Assembly (NCBI RefSeq): GCF_900163865.1
Contig: NZ_FUKU01000026.1
Location: 496,001 to 560,000 of the forward strand
Length of the DNA stretch: 64,000 nt
Reading direction: 5' to 3'
Origin: Sphingobacterium sp. JB170
GTDB lineage: Bacteria; Bacteroidota; Bacteroidia; Sphingobacteriales; Sphingobacteriaceae
The notes beneath the pieces are model-generated. The model had not been told where the DNA came from. It saw only the letters and a program-made list of their open reading frames with translations, and made no database searches. Numbering within the stretch: position 1 is the stretch's first letter; each line of letters opens with the position of its first letter. A program made the translations under genes and the position numbers. Shown one piece after another: positions 62,502-64,000 of the stretch.

Positions 62502-62681
62502 AGGAATTGGATTTATATATCAGTTAATCAAAGCTAACGGAGATTACATGTCGTTACCCCGTAAAATTGACTCAAAATCCCCATAATATTGATTCATCCA
62601 AGAGGTTTCTAGCGCTACGTAACGCGCTCATGATATTCTATATACTTTTTCGTATTTTTAGCCCATACAATTTAACTTGTC
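62502..62681. promoter_or_regulatory. Divergent region between GntR2 and the hybrid two-component sensor
   Basis: An inverted repeat AGCGC-N8-GCGCT (62611-62628) is the clearest palindrome and could be a GntR operator. TACTTTTT (62643-62650) and TATTTTTA (62653-62660) resemble -7 boxes for the sensor gene, without a TTTG partner. No CAGGA repeat is present, so the sensor is not obviously under the promoter type it is proposed to control. Confidence 0.3.
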
Positions 62682-64000
62682 GTGATACCTTTTATAAATA
62701 GATCCCTAAATTTGGTCCTATACACCTTTATGCTTGTCAGCATTTGGGGTCTACCTAACATGGCATATGGACAATTTTTACAGTTAAAATTCGACCATAT
62801 CACCGCCGGCAACGGACTCCCTCACAGTACAATTCACGGCATCGCTAAAGACAAATATGGGTTCATGTGGTTTGGAACTTGGTCCGGGCTATGCCGATAT
62901 GACGGCTATAACTTACGGATATACCGATACGACAATCAAAACCCAAAAAGTATCGTAAATAATAGAATACACAACATCCTACTCGACCAAAAGGGTGATC
63001 TATGGATATCTACTTTCGATGAAGACTTCATCTGCCGGTACAATTACACAACGGATGATTTCGACCGGATCGCACTACAGACTTTACCGATCGATTTCAA
63101 AACGAATATCAACCGACGCTCACATAAGCTCAGCATCAATTTTTCTTACAATCAAACCCGGTGGCACCTAGATGAGGCAACCACCTCGGTCGTGGAAACC
63201 TTTTTACCCACAGGTCAAGAAAAATTTTATCATGCCACGGCGAGCGAACCGTGGGGGCTCAATGACGGCTATATTAGTGATATTTTTCTCGACGATGAGC
63301 ATGTGCTGTGGTTAGGGACCTACGGAAATGGCATCAACCGCAGCTACCTAGATGCTACCCCTTTTCACAACATATATCGTCATCCTGGAAGAAACAACAC
63401 CCTGATCGAGAATACCATACGTTCCCTTACAAAAGACAAGTTGGGAAACTTGTGGTTGGGAACGAGAAGCAAAGGACTCAACCTAATTACTTCGGACGGG
63501 ACCTATCATCAATTTCAACATAACCCTAATGACATCCATTCCATACAGAACAACTACATAAAAAAAGTATTTAGCGACTCTGACGGCTTAATTTGGATCG
63601 GCAGTCAAACGGGCGTCGACTATTACGACCCTGCAGACAATAGCATACACCGCATTGATGATCCATCGATCTTCAACACCGCGGTATTCAGCATCATGGA
63701 GGATGAAGACACAAACCTCTGGTTTGGTACCTGGAACGGACTGTATAAATATACCCGTCAGAGCGGCCAGCTTCAACTCCTTTCAACAGACACTCCTCTG
63801 TCCAATACGCATGTCTGGACCGTAATCCAGGATAGCAAAAAACAATTCTGGGTTGGCACCGAAGGCGGCGGAATTGTTGTACTGGGCGAACAAGGGGCAG
63901 GCAAACTTAAAACACTAAACCGCTTTCAACATCAGCCCGACGGTACCGGACCACTAAGCGACAACCGTATCTATAGCATACTTGAGGACACCGAACACCG
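62682..64000 (+). CDS. Hybrid two-component system sensor/regulator, N-terminal part (cut by window end)
   Basis: The open frame runs off the window. It reads a signal-peptide-like N-terminus (NLVLYTFMLVSIWGLPNMAYGQ) and then Reg_prop propeller blades: GFMWFGTWSGLCRYDG, GDLWISTFDEDF, HVLWLGTYGNGINR, GNLWLGTRSKGLNL, GLIWIGSQTGVDYY, TNLWFGTWNGLYKY and KQFWVGTEGGGIVV. The opening FDHITAGNGLPHSTIHGIAKD is typical of Bacteroidota hybrid two-component regulators, in which the periplasmic propeller binds oligosaccharides and the cytoplasmic end carries kinase, receiver and AraC-type DNA-binding domains. Those later domains are outside the window. The start is uncertain: GTG at 62682 gives a good signal peptide, and ATG at 62730 gives a short one. 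Position and family make it the likely activator of the RG-I operons. Confidence 0.85.
   Translation, partial: MIPFINRSLNLVLYTFMLVSIWGLPNMAYGQFLQLKFDHITAGNGLPHSTIHGIAKDKYGFMWFGTWSGLCRYDGYNLRIYRYDNQNPKSIVNNRIHNILLDQKGDLWISTFDEDFICRYNYTTDDFDRIALQTLPIDFKTNINRRSHKLSINFSYNQTRWHLDEATTSVVETFLPTGQEKFYHATASEPWGLNDGYISDIFLDDEHVLWLGTYGNGINRSYLDATPFHNIYRHPGRNNTLIENTIRSLTKDKLGNLWLGTRSKGLNLITSDGTYHQFQHNPNDIHSIQNNYIKKVFSDSDGLIWIGSQTGVDYYDPADNSIHRIDDPSIFNTAVFSIMEDEDTNLWFGTWNGLYKYTRQSGQLQLLSTDTPLSNTHVWTVIQDSKKQFWVGTEGGGIVVLGEQGAGKLKTLNRFQHQPDGTGPLSDNRIYSILEDTEH

Noticed and set aside
1..64000. CRISPR arrays, insertion sequences, tRNA or rRNA genes, prophage or integrase genes
   Set aside because: None recognised; the window is a contiguous carbohydrate-utilisation region without transposase or integrase-like proteins.

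Overview
The window comes from a Bacteroidota genome, most likely a Sphingobacteriaceae-type soil or plant-associated bacterium (inference). The evidence is three SusC/SusD pairs, lipobox signal peptides, a hybrid two-component propeller sensor, Bacteroidota-style -7 boxes (TAnnTTTG) and a Nudix-type AraR. Almost everything serves the breakdown of pectin side chains and rhamnogalacturonan I (RG-I).

Region 1 (about 1-16.8 kb) is the L-arabinose block. A plus-strand GH127/GH146 beta-L-arabinofuranosidase opens it. An eight-gene minus-strand operon runs araB-araD-araA-SSS symporter-mutarotase lipoprotein-GH51-GH51-(half-propeller+GH51). The divergent araR encodes a Nudix-fold sensor with a decayed Nudix box. 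A 13-bp hairpin lies between araA and the transporter gene, and a nested three-hairpin element lies just upstream of the last GH51 gene.

Region 2 (about 16.8-62.5 kb) is a large RG-I utilisation locus, all on the minus strand. Its units, read in transcription order from high to low coordinate, are: GntR2; a GH2 gene; the operon GH28-PL11/GH43-like-CE12-CE12-GH105-GH2-rhaM-GH106; susC3-susD3; GntR1; susC2-susD2; the operon GH43-like-GH28-DUF4450-unknown lipoprotein-GH105; and susC1-susD1-GH105. Intrinsic terminators separate several units. Together they encode outer-membrane capture and import (SusCD), deacetylation (CE12), backbone cleavage (PL11), removal of unsaturated galacturonate (GH105), galacturonate and rhamnose release (GH28, GH106), side-chain trimming (GH2) and rhamnose mutarotation (RhaM). 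No rhamnose catabolic genes or rhamnose permease are in the window.

Region 3 (62.7 kb to the end) is the 5' part of a plus-strand hybrid two-component sensor with a periplasmic Reg_prop propeller. It is cut by the window edge.

The main result of the hunt is a shared promoter architecture. Five of the six large minus-strand units in region 2 have a direct repeat CAGGA-N5-CAGGW (one helical turn) placed exactly 22 nt upstream of a TA-initial -7-like box, with no TTTG -33 element. The unit susC3-susD3 lacks it and instead has a near-canonical TTTG-N17-TATGTTTA promoter. The five repeats are probably the operator of the neighbouring hybrid two-component regulator and define an RG-I regulon.
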